Positions 49,421 through 59,906 of a stretch of 64,000 bases of DNA are shown here, piece after piece. Made by a program: the position numbers and the translations under genes. Numbering within the stretch: the first letter of the stretch is position 1; each line of letters starts with the position of its first letter. This DNA comes from Datisca glomerata. Taxonomy: Eukaryota > Streptophyta > Magnoliopsida > Cucurbitales > Datiscaceae. The notes beneath the pieces were generated by a model. The model saw nothing but the letters and a program-made list of their open reading frames with translations, had not been told where the DNA came from and made no database searches. Where the stretch lies: contig QANY01011952.1 of assembly GCA_003255025.1 (NCBI GenBank), positions 619,359 to 683,358 on the forward strand, in the 5' to 3' direction.

Positions 49421-50530
49421 AATTTGAAGAATTGTTTCCCGAGGAGATGCAAAGTGGTTTACCACCAATTAGAGGCATAGAATATCAAATTGACTTCATT
49501 CCTAAAGCTGTCATACCCAATAGATAGAACGAATCCAAGTGAGACAAAGGAGATCCAAAAATAAGTGTAGGAGTTGTTAGCTAAGGGGTATGTGAGGGAA
49601 AGTCTAAGTCCTTGCTCAGTCCCTGTTATTCTTGTGCCAAAGAATGATGAGACATGGAGGATGTGTGTAGATTGTCGAGCCATCAATAAAATCACTGTAA
49701 AGTTTCATCACCCTATTCCTAGGTTAGATAATATTCTTGATGAATTATATAGTTCGTGTTTGTTCACTATGATAGACTTGAAATCTGGTTATTATCAAAT
49801 TCGAATGAATGTTGGTGATGAATGGAAAACAACGTTTAAGACAAAGAATGGGTTGTACGAGTGGCTTGTTATGCCATTTGGTCTCATTAATGCACCTAGC
49901 ACATTTATGCGATTGATGTACTATGTGTTGCGCGAGTACTTGAGAAAGTTTCTTGATGTTTACTTCGATGATATTCTCATTTACTCTAAGTTCTTAGTGA
50001 AGTGAGGAGCTTTCAAGGGCTTGCTGGTTTCCATAGGAGATTCATTAGAGATTTCAGCACTATAGCCGCACCTTTCAATGAGTTAGTTAAGAAAAATGTT
50101 GGATTTGTTTAGAGTGAGGCACAAGAACATGTCTTTGTTGAACTTAAGGATAAATTGTGTACTGCACATTTTCTTGCTTTACTTAACTTTGATAAGACTT
50201 TTGAGATTGAATGTGATGCTAGTGGTATAGGAATTGGAGCCGCTTTGGTGCAAGATCAAAAGCCATTAATGTACTTTAGTTAGAAGTTAAGTGGGGCAGC
50301 CTTGAAGTATCCAACATATGACAATGAATTATATGCTTTGGTTTGAGCTTTGCAAAGATGGCAACATTATTTGTGGCTAGGAAGTTTGTGATACACACTG
50401 ACTATGGAAGTCTAAAGCATTTGAAGGGTCAAGATAAGCTGAACTGTAGGCATGCCAAATGGGCGGAGTTCATCGAAACATTTTCATGTGTGATTAAGTA
50501 TGATCAAGGTAAAGAGAATATAGTTGTAGA
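49421..50530 (+). pseudogene. reverse transcriptase and RNase H of gypsy element C
   Basis: The RT core 49574..50005 is open and contains [67 protein letters not shown] and the intact catalytic [10 protein letters not shown]. About 50 residues of the thumb region are missing between IYSKFLVK and [15 protein letters not shown]. RNase H follows with FEIECDASGIGIGAALVQ and YPTYDNELYALV, interrupted by two stops, then FVIHTDYGSLKHLKGQ and WAEFIETFSCVIKY in the 50343..50909 frame. Confidence 0.9.
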
Positions 50531-51716
50531 TGGATTATCTAGAAGGTACACTCCACTTAATTCTCTTAGTGCTAAATTATTGGGTTTTGAGCATATTAAG
50601 GCGTTGTATCAACATGATGATGATGATGATTTTGGTGAAATTTATGCATCTTGTGATAATTGGGCTGTTTCAGATGATTTTTACTTGTTTGATGGTTTTT
50701 TATGTAAGAGAAATATGTTGTGCATTCCTAAATGTTCTATGAGGAAATTGTTGATTAAGGAAGCATATAGAGGAGGCTTAATGGGGAATTTTGGGGTAAA
50801 TAAGACCTATGATATGCTATTAGAACATTTCTTTTGGCCTGGTATGAAACATGATATGCATAAGTTTGTGAGCATTGCATTGCATGTAGAGAAGCTAAGT
50901 CTAGGTTGAAACTGCATGAGCTTTATATGCCACTATATGTTCCTAGTGAACCTTGAACGGATTTATCTATGGATTTTATGCTTGAGTTGCCTAGAACTAG
51001 GAAAGGCCGTGATAATATCTTTGTCATGGTTGATAGATTTAGTAAGATGACTCATTTTATATCATGTAATAAAACTAATGATGCTAAGTTGATTGCTAAT
51101 TTGTTTTTCAATGAAGTTGTGTGATTACATGGTATACCTAAGAGCATTTTTAGTGATAGAGATGTTAAGTTTTTTAGTCACTTTTGGTGTGTGTTATGGG
51201 GAAAGTTAGGAACTAAGCTACTGTTTTCAACTACCTGTCACCCTCAAAGTGATGGGAAAGTTGAGGTAGTTAATAGGACTTTGTTACTTTACTTAGGGTA
51301 ATCATAGAAAATAACATTAGGACATGGGAGGATTGTTTGTCATTTGTAGAGTTTGCTTACAATAAGGTTGTCCATATCACTACTGATTGCTCTCCATTTA
51401 TAGAGAGGATTGAAAAGTAAAATGCTTAGGTTGCTTCACGTGTAACTAAGAGACAAAAGCCAATGATTTTTCAGGACGAAGGTCGGGTTTGGGTGCATTT
51501 TCATAAAGAGAGGTTTCCACTTCAAAGGAAGTCCAAGCTGAGCGCAAGAGGAGATGGTCATTTTCAAATTCTTGAAAAGATTAATGACAACGCATACAAA
51601 GTGGACCTTCTAAGTGAGTATAATATTAGTGCGTCTTTTAATGTGGTTGATTTGAGTCCTTTTGATGCAGGTGATGCTGTCAATTTGAGGATGAATCCTT
51701 TTGAGGAGAGGGGAAA
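50531..51716 (+). pseudogene. integrase of gypsy element C, reading into the 3' LTR
   Basis: The zinc-binding region (YRGGLMGNFGVNKTYDMLLE and HFFWPGMKHDMHKF) is followed by the catalytic core: [20 protein letters not shown] with the first Asp, [32 protein letters not shown] with the second Asp, then [13 protein letters not shown]. The C-terminal domain (51463..51716) reads GRVWVHFHKERFPLQRKSKL, INDNAYKVDLLSEYNISAS and FNVVDLSPFDAGDAVNLRMN. Stops occur at 51122 and elsewhere. The frame does not end at the LTR: it continues to MTRSRSKKL at 51867, inside the 3' LTR. No chromodomain is visible. Confidence 0.87.
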
Positions 51717-52497
51717 TGTTAAGGATCAACCTACACACAAAGTTTCAAGGATTCAACATCTTGAAAATGAGCATGACCAAGAAGGCAAGAAGCAAGTTCA
51801 AGAGGTTTCTAATCCAATTAACATGCCTCAAGGACCAATGACAAGGTCTCGGTCTAAGAAGCTTTAACAAGCCTTAATCCATCATTTGTAAGGCTTAGTT
51901 AATTCAGTTAGTGAACGTTTACAAGGACACCAACGTTTTAGGACAAGTGCAGCTCGAGTTGAATACAACTTAATTCAAGTCCAAGTTACTAAAATGTTTA
52001 ATTATGTAATGGGCCACTTTTATGTTTTCTATTGGATTAGATGAAATTTTACTTTATTTCGAGTCTAGTAGTGTTATTTAGTTTAAAATAGTCTATTCGT
52101 AATTATTATTTAAAATATAATTAGGCTAGTTTTCTAATTTTTTGTTTAAAGGTATTTAGAAAACCTTTGTAAATGCTATAAATATGCCTCGGTAGAATGT
52201 TTTAAGATTCATAATTTATAATTGAAAACCTTAAGGTTGTTTTTGCTTTTATCTTTATTTTCTTGAGTAGATTCATATTTAAGTAGATTGATCACGTTTT
52301 TGTGGAGTGTTTCGAAACTAAAATTCAGAAATAAGTTTTCTTTATTTTAGTCTTTGATCATCTATTTAAAAAATCTGGTTTTCTAGCCTTTCTTAGGGGT
52401 TGTTGCCGAATCGGTTATTGGAATTTTCACATTAATGCTTCGTGAGTTCCTATACATAAAAAAGGTTCTAAGAATTATTCTTGGATGTTTCGTATCA
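51717..52497 (+). repeat. 3' LTR of gypsy element C (781 bp)
   Basis: Preceded by the polypurine tract gaggagaggggaaa. It starts TGTTAAGGATCAACCTACAC and ends TTTCGTATCA at 52497. Copia C Gag sequence resumes at 52498. Confidence 0.92.
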
Positions 52498-53245
52498 AGA
52501 TCTATGCTAATATAGTTTCTAGCACATTGAACAAGAGAGAATTTAATCAAAATCAGCAAGGGTTTAACAAAAATGGAAACAGATGATTCACATAAAATGA
52601 AGAAAATACAGGCACCTTTAATGGTAGAAGAGGTGGTCGTGGAGGAAGAGGAACTATAGAGGACATTTCAAGTATGTCATAAGCCAGGACACACTATTGC
52701 AATTTGTTTCCATAGATATGAGAAAAACTCTCATAATGGAGGTTTGTCTTAATAAAATCAGTATGGTTCAACATCAAATTCCTCAACTGACATGGTTTCA
52801 CCTATAACATACATGGCATCTCCAAATACTGCATTTGACATGATTGGGTATGCTGACAGTACAACCACTAATCATGTCACAACAAATCTCAGTGATCTCA
52901 ATATCGCACAAGAATATGGTGAAAATGAGAGGTTAGCCGTGGGGAATGGTAAGAAATTATCTATTTCTCATTTTGGCTCCAACAATATTATATGTAAAAT
53001 CATCCTCTTTAAAGTGAATTCAATTGTTAGAATGCCAAAAAAACCTATTATCAGTTTTAAAGTTGACTCAAGATAATGATACGTATATTGAATTTCATTC
53101 TGACTCTTTCTTGTGAAGGAGAAATTCAATTGAACTATTCTCTTAGAAGGGATACTTAAAAAAGGATATAGTGTTAAAGATCCTTCTACCCTCAGTTGTT
53201 GCATTCAGTCATTTCACATTAATTCTGCACAAAGTTTACATAAGT
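52498..53245 (+). pseudogene. copia C gag end and protease
   Basis: Continues the copia frame after the gypsy insertion. It has a Gly/Arg-rich tail, a zinc knuckle remnant (FQVCHKPGHTIAICFHRYEK, near 52675), then YMASPNTAFDMIGYADSTTT. The protease active site usually reads DSGAT; here it is DSTTTNHVT, so the Gly-Ala is altered. Later pieces resemble SVSKLTRDNDTYIEFHSDSF (around 53060..53120). It is cut at 53245 by the LINE. Confidence 0.78.
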
Positions 53246-56200
53246 ATTTTTTTTAGTAAATGTAAATATATTAACCCAAAATGATACTTACACTAATACA
53301 AGAGGCATACCTCATGGAACTAACATATATAAGAAAGAAAAAACTTATACACCTAGACGTAGTTCAACACCCAAAGTAAGGCTTGGTCATGACCAAGAAG
53401 TTCAGACGACGTCTAGCACTATGAGAGGTCTTTATAGGTAGGCTCTTACAAAATATAAGTTCAACACCAAAATATAAATTAAATCCCTAGCCAAGGTCAA
53501 GAGGAAATCATCAAAAGACATAGACGCCTTTATAAATTAGGCTCTAAAGAGTACAAAGACTCGTAAGCAAATAAACCAGAGTAAAGTCACCTCCAAGGTC
53601 ACCACATCTTAACTCATAGGTACTTGCATGCGGTCAATACAAACACAAAGCATCCAATTGATCAAGACATGATTGTAAGGGGCCTTTATAGTACAGGAAC
53701 CCCAGCTTACAGTATGTAACTATAACTCTAATAGCAAAGAAAATAAAACAATAAAATGACCTAGCAAGGGATAGCCTTTATAGGACATGCCTACAATTAC
53801 AAAACTCCATAACATGGGGTTGTGGGTGAGGGGGAGCTCTTACAAATGGAGTTTACAGAAAGTAAAAACCACAAGATCAAGTAGTTTCCAGAATGTTAGG
53901 GTCCATGCCGCATTTCTCAACCAAAATGATATTAATGATGTCCTCTTCGAAGCCCTTTGCATTTAAAAATCTGCTTCTCACATTATTTGAGGATTAGCTT
54001 TACAATTATTGTTTTGTCTCTTAGCTTCCCCTCAAACACTCTAGAGTTCATTTCTTTCTAAATGTAGTACACAAATGATGAAAAAACAACTCTAAGTAAA
54101 TATTCCCTCAAAGATTTACCCTTGCTCCACACTAATAGCCAAGAGTTCATTTGGGTCCAATTTGAAGCTTTATAGGTCAATTCACACTTATCCATCAAGG
54201 TTCTCCACACTGATTTAGCATAATCACACTCAATGAACATATGGGAGTTGGTTTCATCATGTCACAAGCAGAAGGAACAATCAAGTAAACCCTCATTTTG
54301 AGTCTGATTCCATTGTGCAATTCTATCTCTAGTGGCCAACTTATTGCGAATGGCCAACCAAGAGATAAAACTGCAACTAGGAATATTAAACTTGAACCAA
54401 ATTAATCTTACATTTTCCCTAAGCTATACTAAGGCTCTATAGGTATGACCTGACGAGAAAGAACCATTGAGGCTTGCAGTACAGGTCTAAGAATCAGGTA
54501 AAGTAGATTGAGGGGGAGGTAAGGTGGTAACCCTAATTTCAACGAGCTCAAAAGATCTAAACGTAGGTCATGACCACTGTCCCTTATGAATAATGTCACT
54601 AACTCTGGAGTCTAAATACCAATCAGTGACAAATATGATTCTCTGAGCAAATTTGGCCAACAGAGTCCCTAAGGGTACCAAGATTAAGTCAACAGTTTGA
54701 TTTATCTACCATTGCTCACGTAGAAAGGCATAAATTTACTCGTTAGTTTGAGTAGCTTGCTCCAAACCCATGATGGATTAGAAGGGGTATTAATAATAAA
54801 AATGGAGCTCTTTTTTATTAGGTACACTTGGCACCAATTCTTCCACAGAGAATGTTTACAAAGTAAGACCAAGAACCATAGGTGTTTCACAACTGCCACT
54901 ACATTAGACAAGATTAAATCCCTAAACCTCAGACCCCCCTAGGTTTTGTCACAGCAAGCATCATCCCAAACCACCTTAGCCCCAGTGTGCTTGGCTTAAT
55001 TTCCATTCCATTGAAAGTTTCTAAGCATGTCTTGCACTTTCTTGACCACTTTCTTTGGTAATATAAACAAACCATCCCAAAATAGAATATGACCAACAAT
55101 ACTGACCTAATAAGTTGAAGTCTACCCATATAAGATAGGTATTTAGAGTCCCAAGACCTTTTCTTTTAGTAATTCTCTCCACCAGTGTATCAAAATCATC
55201 TTTGTAGAGTTTAGTGGTTATTAAAGGCATCCATAAATATCTCATAGGCAGGTTGCCCTCGGGGAAACCCATAATGGATTAAATACCCGGAATGTCTTCC
55301 TCTTGGACCCCTGACAAGAAGACTTAGCTCTTTTGGATGTTGGGCTGAAGTCCAGCCATTGCCTGAAAAATCTCCAAAGTCTCTTTGATGATCTGAATTG
55401 AGTCCTTGGTCCTGTTACAGAACAATAAGAGGTCATTGGCAAAACAAAGGCTCATCTCCATTATAATGACAAGCAAATAAGGGGATGGAGGATCTTCCTG
55501 CCTTATGCCCTTGGCTCCCCCAAAGTGACAATGGAGTTCACCATTGATCTTGATAGATTAGGAAGGAGAAGAAATACATTCCATAGTTTATCCTAGTTTA
55601 TACTATCGTATATCTTTCTAAGGTCAACCTTAAGAACACATCTAGGCATCTGCAAAGACTGTGATAGCTTCTAAGGAGTTCGTGTGAGAAGAAGATGTTA
55701 TCTGCAATTCTTCTCTCAAGAATAAACGTGCTTTGGTTCTGACTAATTAGAATTGGTTGGTGAATTTTCATTCTATCAGTCAAGTTTTGGTAATGCACTT
55801 CTTAAGGACATTACAACATGTTATAGGCCCGAAATCTCCAACAGAAATGGTGTTGGGAACCTTAGGAATCAGTGAGATGGAAGTGGAATTTACCTCCTTT
55901 AGGAGTTGACTGGATATAATGAATTCAAGGATAGCTGATGTGACTTCTTGTCTAACAATATGCCAAGATCTTTTAAAGAAACTAGCTGGAAAGTCATCGG
56001 GACCAAGAGCTTTCTCACTTCCCATGCTAAAAGTTACATTCTTAATCTCCTCCTCAGTGATAGGTAATGTAAAATGAGAGGCTTGAGATTCATTCAGTTT
56101 GCTAGGAAGGGCTCTCTCAAGTATACTGCAGTTCAAATCATGCACTGGGTTGAAGTCAATGTACTACTGTAAGATAAGGCTGTTGATCTCTTGAGGAGAG

Positions 56201-56374
56201 GAAATGATAGAGCCTTGATATACCAAATAAGTGATATTGGATATGATTCTATTCGTTTTCATGCTTTGAAAAAAGAAAGAGGAGTTCTGGTCACCTAGAT
56301 TGAGCAATTAGACTCTAGTCTTTTGCTTATAAAAACTTTTTTCAGTCAGTCTAAACTCAATAAACTCCTTACTA
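53246..56374 (-). mobile_element. 5'-truncated plant LINE (non-LTR retrotransposon)
   Basis: Minus-strand LINE with a poly(A) end seen as a poly(T) run at 53246..53254. It is bounded by an 11-bp target duplication with one mismatch: tttacataagt at 53235..53245 and tttacatgagt at 56375..56385. It contains most of the reverse transcriptase and the C-terminal zinc-binding region, but no endonuclease domain, the usual 5' truncation. It interrupts copia C. Confidence 0.88.
54040..56370 (-). pseudogene. LINE reverse transcriptase remnant
   Basis: From high to low coordinates: a linker with LLNLGDQNSSFFFQSMKTNR (about 56270), ITEEEIKNVTFSMGSEKALG and PDDFPASFFKRSWHIVRQEV (56145..55780), QSTFILERRIADNIFFSHEL (55798..55598), a catalytic region reading MSLCFANDLLLFC near 55432..55455, then YLWMPLITTKLYKDDFDTLV (55272..55021), GRLQLIRSVLLVIFYFGMV (55129..54929), and the terminal zf-RVT piece FIECDYAKSVWRTLMDKC (54240..54058). 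The catalytic FADD is FAND, losing one metal-binding Asp. Frameshifts separate the blocks. Confidence 0.88.
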
Positions 56375-56385
56375 TTTACATGAGT

Positions 56386-57566
56386 CTTTAGTTGTTAAAA
56401 ATGTAGATACTTTCCATTCAATAAAAGCAAAGCCTTCAAATTCTAATAAAACGTAATCTACTTCTTATGATTGTATTCCACACCATTTGAATATAAAAGA
56501 TACAAGTTTTTCTTACAAGACTTCTGTTTCTCCTATGCAAAATCATTTATTAATGATTGATATGAATTTTGTTAGGTCATGGAAATGAACAAAAATATGC
56601 TTGGAAATTATAAGTGCTTAATACTGAATTACATAATGATAGTATAGATATTTGGCGTAGAAGATTAGGCTACCCATCGGCTAAAATCCTGTAAAAAATC
56701 TTGCAAACTAGTAAAATTCCTTGTAAAGGACAAGTGACTCAGTCCTATGATGCTTGCCACAAGGGTAAGAATCATGCTTTATCCTTTCAAAAATCCATAT
56801 ATGTCATAAACTCACCATTAGAATTAGTTCATACTGATCTATGGGGTCCTGTCCTAACTCCGTCCAAAGATAGTTATAGATAATATATGTGCTTTCTTGA
56901 TGACTTTTTATATTCTCTTGGATATATCCCATGAAACAAAGGTCAAAGGCCTTACAAATCTTTACCATATGCAAAGTTTTAGTTGAAAAAAAATTGATAA
57001 ACCGATCAGAGTTTTATAATATGATAAGGAAGTTGAGTTTAGAACTTTCCTTCTAAAACATGTTGCAATCATAAAGTTGCTCCTTTTTCCTTCTAAACTA
57101 ATGAGATTATCTAATGCAGTAACACATCGGGGGCATGTCAGTTCTCAGTCCTCTATAAGTCTCTCTTTTATCTGTTTCTTCACATAATTTTTAGAATGAT
57201 AGCAATGCTAGTGATAATCTTGTAGTTACTACTTGACCTGATTTTCCTTCAATTTGTAAGAATCTTACTTACATATTCAAAATATCCCCACTAGCTCAAA
57301 CAATACATTTCCTTCCACCACAAAGCGGAACTCATAGACCAAAAGCCTACAATGTCATAAAACATCATTTACCTTATCTACTTATAACTGCTTAGCCAAC
57401 CAGAGTTAGACAACCATTTGTTAATCCTCATTGGAAGCAAGCAATATAATAAGAATACAATGCTCTCAGTAGTAATCCGACTTGGAAACTTGTTACGTAT
57501 CAACTTGGAATATCTATTCTTTGGAACAAATGGGTATTTAAAGTGAAAATACACTCTAATGGCAGT
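56386..57566 (+). pseudogene. copia C integrase pieces and start of reverse transcriptase
   Basis: After the LINE the copia frame resumes: HNDSIDIWRRRLGYPSAKIL (near 56640), CHKGKNHALSFQKSIYVINS and PLELVHTDLWGPVLTPSKDS (56701..56883), then a damaged integrase core (YMCFLDDFLYSLGYIP). A large part of the integrase is missing or unreadable between about 57000 and 57350. The RT N-terminus follows as WNIYSLEQMGI-type text (57480..57550, equivalent to the NKWVFKVK block) and is cut at 57566. Confidence 0.75.
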
Positions 57567-58280
57567 TGTTATAGGTGTTTTGCCAAGCACCAATGGTGGG
57601 GAAACACATGTCACACTGTAGTAGACAACAATTAACAGAGGAAGGTTTTTGAAGAGAGAAGACACAACCTTGCCTAGCCAGTCTCGAAAGAGCTTGAATT
57701 GCAAATACCTGAGCAAATGTAATAGGACAGCAATGATCGAGCTCATGAAGAGAGCATGTATATCCCCAAGTGCTAGGGTCATCATTATCCATCGAAAGTA
57801 ACACTAGAAAAATTAGCTCCTTACACGCCTAAACGATTGACAAGTCCAATCGCTATGGCAGAATGTTAGACGAGCCCCTGATATGTCACATTGAAAGTAC
57901 ACTGACATTAAATGTCCATCGATTTATGTCAAAAGTCACCTCCCTTTTGTCTAATCAAGGATAGCCAAGACAGACATCGAGTCCCAAGAAGCTTCTTCAA
58001 CATACCTCTGAGGCTTCCTCGACACGCTTCTCTAAGGCTTCAGGTATTGATACCATATCTACAAAAATGCAAGGTAAGTAACTCTCCCCTAAGGAAAACT
58101 CTGCCAAAATTACTCTAGGACACTACTTAGGCAACAGAGTCCCTTAGGGGAGGCAACCACCCCCAGTTCTCCTCACTTTCGAGCTATTTGTTTGCGTTTT
58201 GTAGATTCCCAGGTTGCGAGAGTTTACGTGAAGTAAGTAGATTGCATAAAGCTTCATTGCTAAACTTTTCAGTATAAACA
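57567..58280 (+). repeat. 5' LTR of the non-autonomous element (714 bp)
   Basis: Begins TGTTATAGGTGTTTTGCCAA and ends CAGTATAAACA. It pairs with the LTR at 61998..62702 across its length (shared blocks include cacctcccttttgtc-type and taccatatctacaa). Confidence 0.92.
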
Positions 58281-59596
58281 ATTGGCATCATCTTTGGGAA
58301 AGATAATAAAAATCATTCCTATTCAAAACACTTGAAATCCCTTCTCTCCTAGAAGAAGGGGATGAGTTTGGCATCTTACGCCTGTAAAGTCTAGGATGAT
58401 TGGGAGGATTCACCCTTTCCCCTTGGCGAAAAAAGGATCTTTTTCCATCATAATGATTATATGGCGAAGAAAGAAGGACGGAGGCCGTAACCTTTGAGGT
58501 GACCAGGATAGAGAGAAAAAAAAATGTTAGTTGTCGCTTAAACAATGCGGTCTCTTACACCGGAATGATCCCCCCATGACTCAAAGGCCCGCTGGCAGAG
58601 TCACCACCCCCTGAGGAAACTGAGACCAAAACAAAACTAGGCTTTGGATGACCACGCTCCCCCTTTGTAAGGTTCTGGTTTAGGTCATCCCAAGAAAATG
58701 AAGGATGTGAGGGAGGTCGCTGAAGAATGAACGAAGGCAGAGACCTTAAAAGGACCTTTCAGAGGCAATATGTGAATAGCTATAAAAGATGGAGGAAAAT
58801 ATCAATAGGCCACCCTCCATCCAACTCCTTGGTTCTTTTTTGCTGCCAAAATTTTTTCAAGGCTTATGCGTTGTACGAATAAAAGGGCTTGGGGTTGTTC
58901 CTGGCTAAAATACATAGACTTAAATCTATCCTCCATCGTGGATTGAAATGCGAATCTGGGTTTTATGACTCCAAGCTCTCACATCCCACCTCGAGTAAAA
59001 TAAAAGGATGAAGGTAATGTCAAAATTGGTATGCGAGCTCACATGCCAAACCTGACATGAAGCCCTAGCGAGAGGATAAGGATGGTCACAAGACCCCTTA
59101 CGCCAATTTACAACAAGATAAGGCTTTACTAGTGAGACATGCTAGCATGCCCCTCCCAAGCTCTCGCATGAAACAAACAAATTCAGAAGAAGGATATAGC
59201 CTGTAGCCGGTGAAATGCCAGAGGAATAACCCATAGGAGGAACTTGAATTCCCTGGGTGGTCAATCATTCTCCCGCTAGGCAGTTAAGGACATCTCGACA
59301 TCTGTCCATGAGAAGAATGTGGAGCTCATGGACCATCATTAAGGATGAGATGAGGCTTAGAAAGAAGGACGCACCAATAACAGATGGGGAGCAGTAACAT
59401 GGTAAATAAGAAGCTCGGTCATCTTCAGTTATCCACCTTAGTCTTATTTCTCGCCAGTCAATGTAGAGGAAGATGTCTCCTTTCTAGACGACCAACGCTA
59501 AGGTGTAATGAACAATAAAGGTCGTGCGATCAATCACATTTTTCAAATAAAAGATAAAAATTAACTCTTGCACAACGTGTGATGAAGTATAAGAAA
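58281..59596 (+). other. non-coding 5' interior of the non-autonomous element
   Basis: The PBS-like site at 58281..58300 is followed by about 1.3 kb with no defensible protein-coding signal in any frame. Base composition is noticeably less AT-rich than the surrounding copia DNA. Packaging signals would be expected here, but none is identifiable. Confidence 0.6.
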
Positions 59597-59906
59597 ATGA
59601 TGATTGGTGCAATAATCTAGCCCATCAGTCAAGATTAAAAAGTGATGATTGGTTTGAAAATCTAGTCCACCAGTAGAGATTAAAAAGTGATGACTACTGC
59701 GGCAATCCAATCTACTAGTCAGGATTAAAAAGTGACGACTGGTGAGGCAATCCAACCCACTAATCAAGATTAAAAAGCTGGAACGACAATTTAGCCCACT
59801 AGTCAGGATTAAAAAGTGATGTCTGGTGTAGCAATCCAACCCACCAATCGGGATTTAAAAGTGATGATTGGTGCGGTACTCCAACCGACCATTCAAAATT
59901 AAAAAA
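59597..59906 (+). repeat. 45-bp tandem array, seven units
   Basis: Units starting gtgatgattggtgc occur at 59597, 59642, 59687, 59732, 59777 (shortened by 6 bp), 59816 and 59861, each ending gtcaggattaaaaa or similar. Because 45 is a multiple of three, a minus-strand frame stays open for 92 codons with a 15-residue repeat (LILTSGLDC-type). That is probably a by-product of the unit length. Confidence 0.93.

Larger units (their letters stand above)
45765..52497 (+). mobile_element. Ty3/gypsy element C with both LTRs, nested in copia C
   Basis: It has a 5' LTR (45765..46557), a PBS (46560..46571), a leader, gag, protease, reverse transcriptase, RNase H, integrase, a polypurine tract (51703..51716) and a 3' LTR (51717..52497). 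Total length is 6.7 kb. Flanking pentamers are agacg (left) and agatc (right), a poor match for a target duplication, but the copia Gag alignment continues across the site. The pol frame runs through the polypurine tract into the 3' LTR. Stops and frameshifts are present, but fewer than in the other gypsy relics here. Confidence 0.9.

Noticed and set aside
45760..52502. Perfect 5-bp target duplication for gypsy element C
   Set aside because: The flanks read agacg and agatc, only three of five positions identical, so I do not claim a duplication although the insertion itself is clear.
57378..57804. Minus-strand frames of 82-135 codons
   Set aside because: They run across the copia C/LARD boundary at 57567 and into LTR sequence; the plus-strand copia reading explains the left part.
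59561..59839. Minus-strand 92-codon frame with a 15-residue repeat
   Set aside because: The frame stays open because the DNA unit is 45 bp, a multiple of three. It ends where the period changes and has no start context or homology that I recognise.
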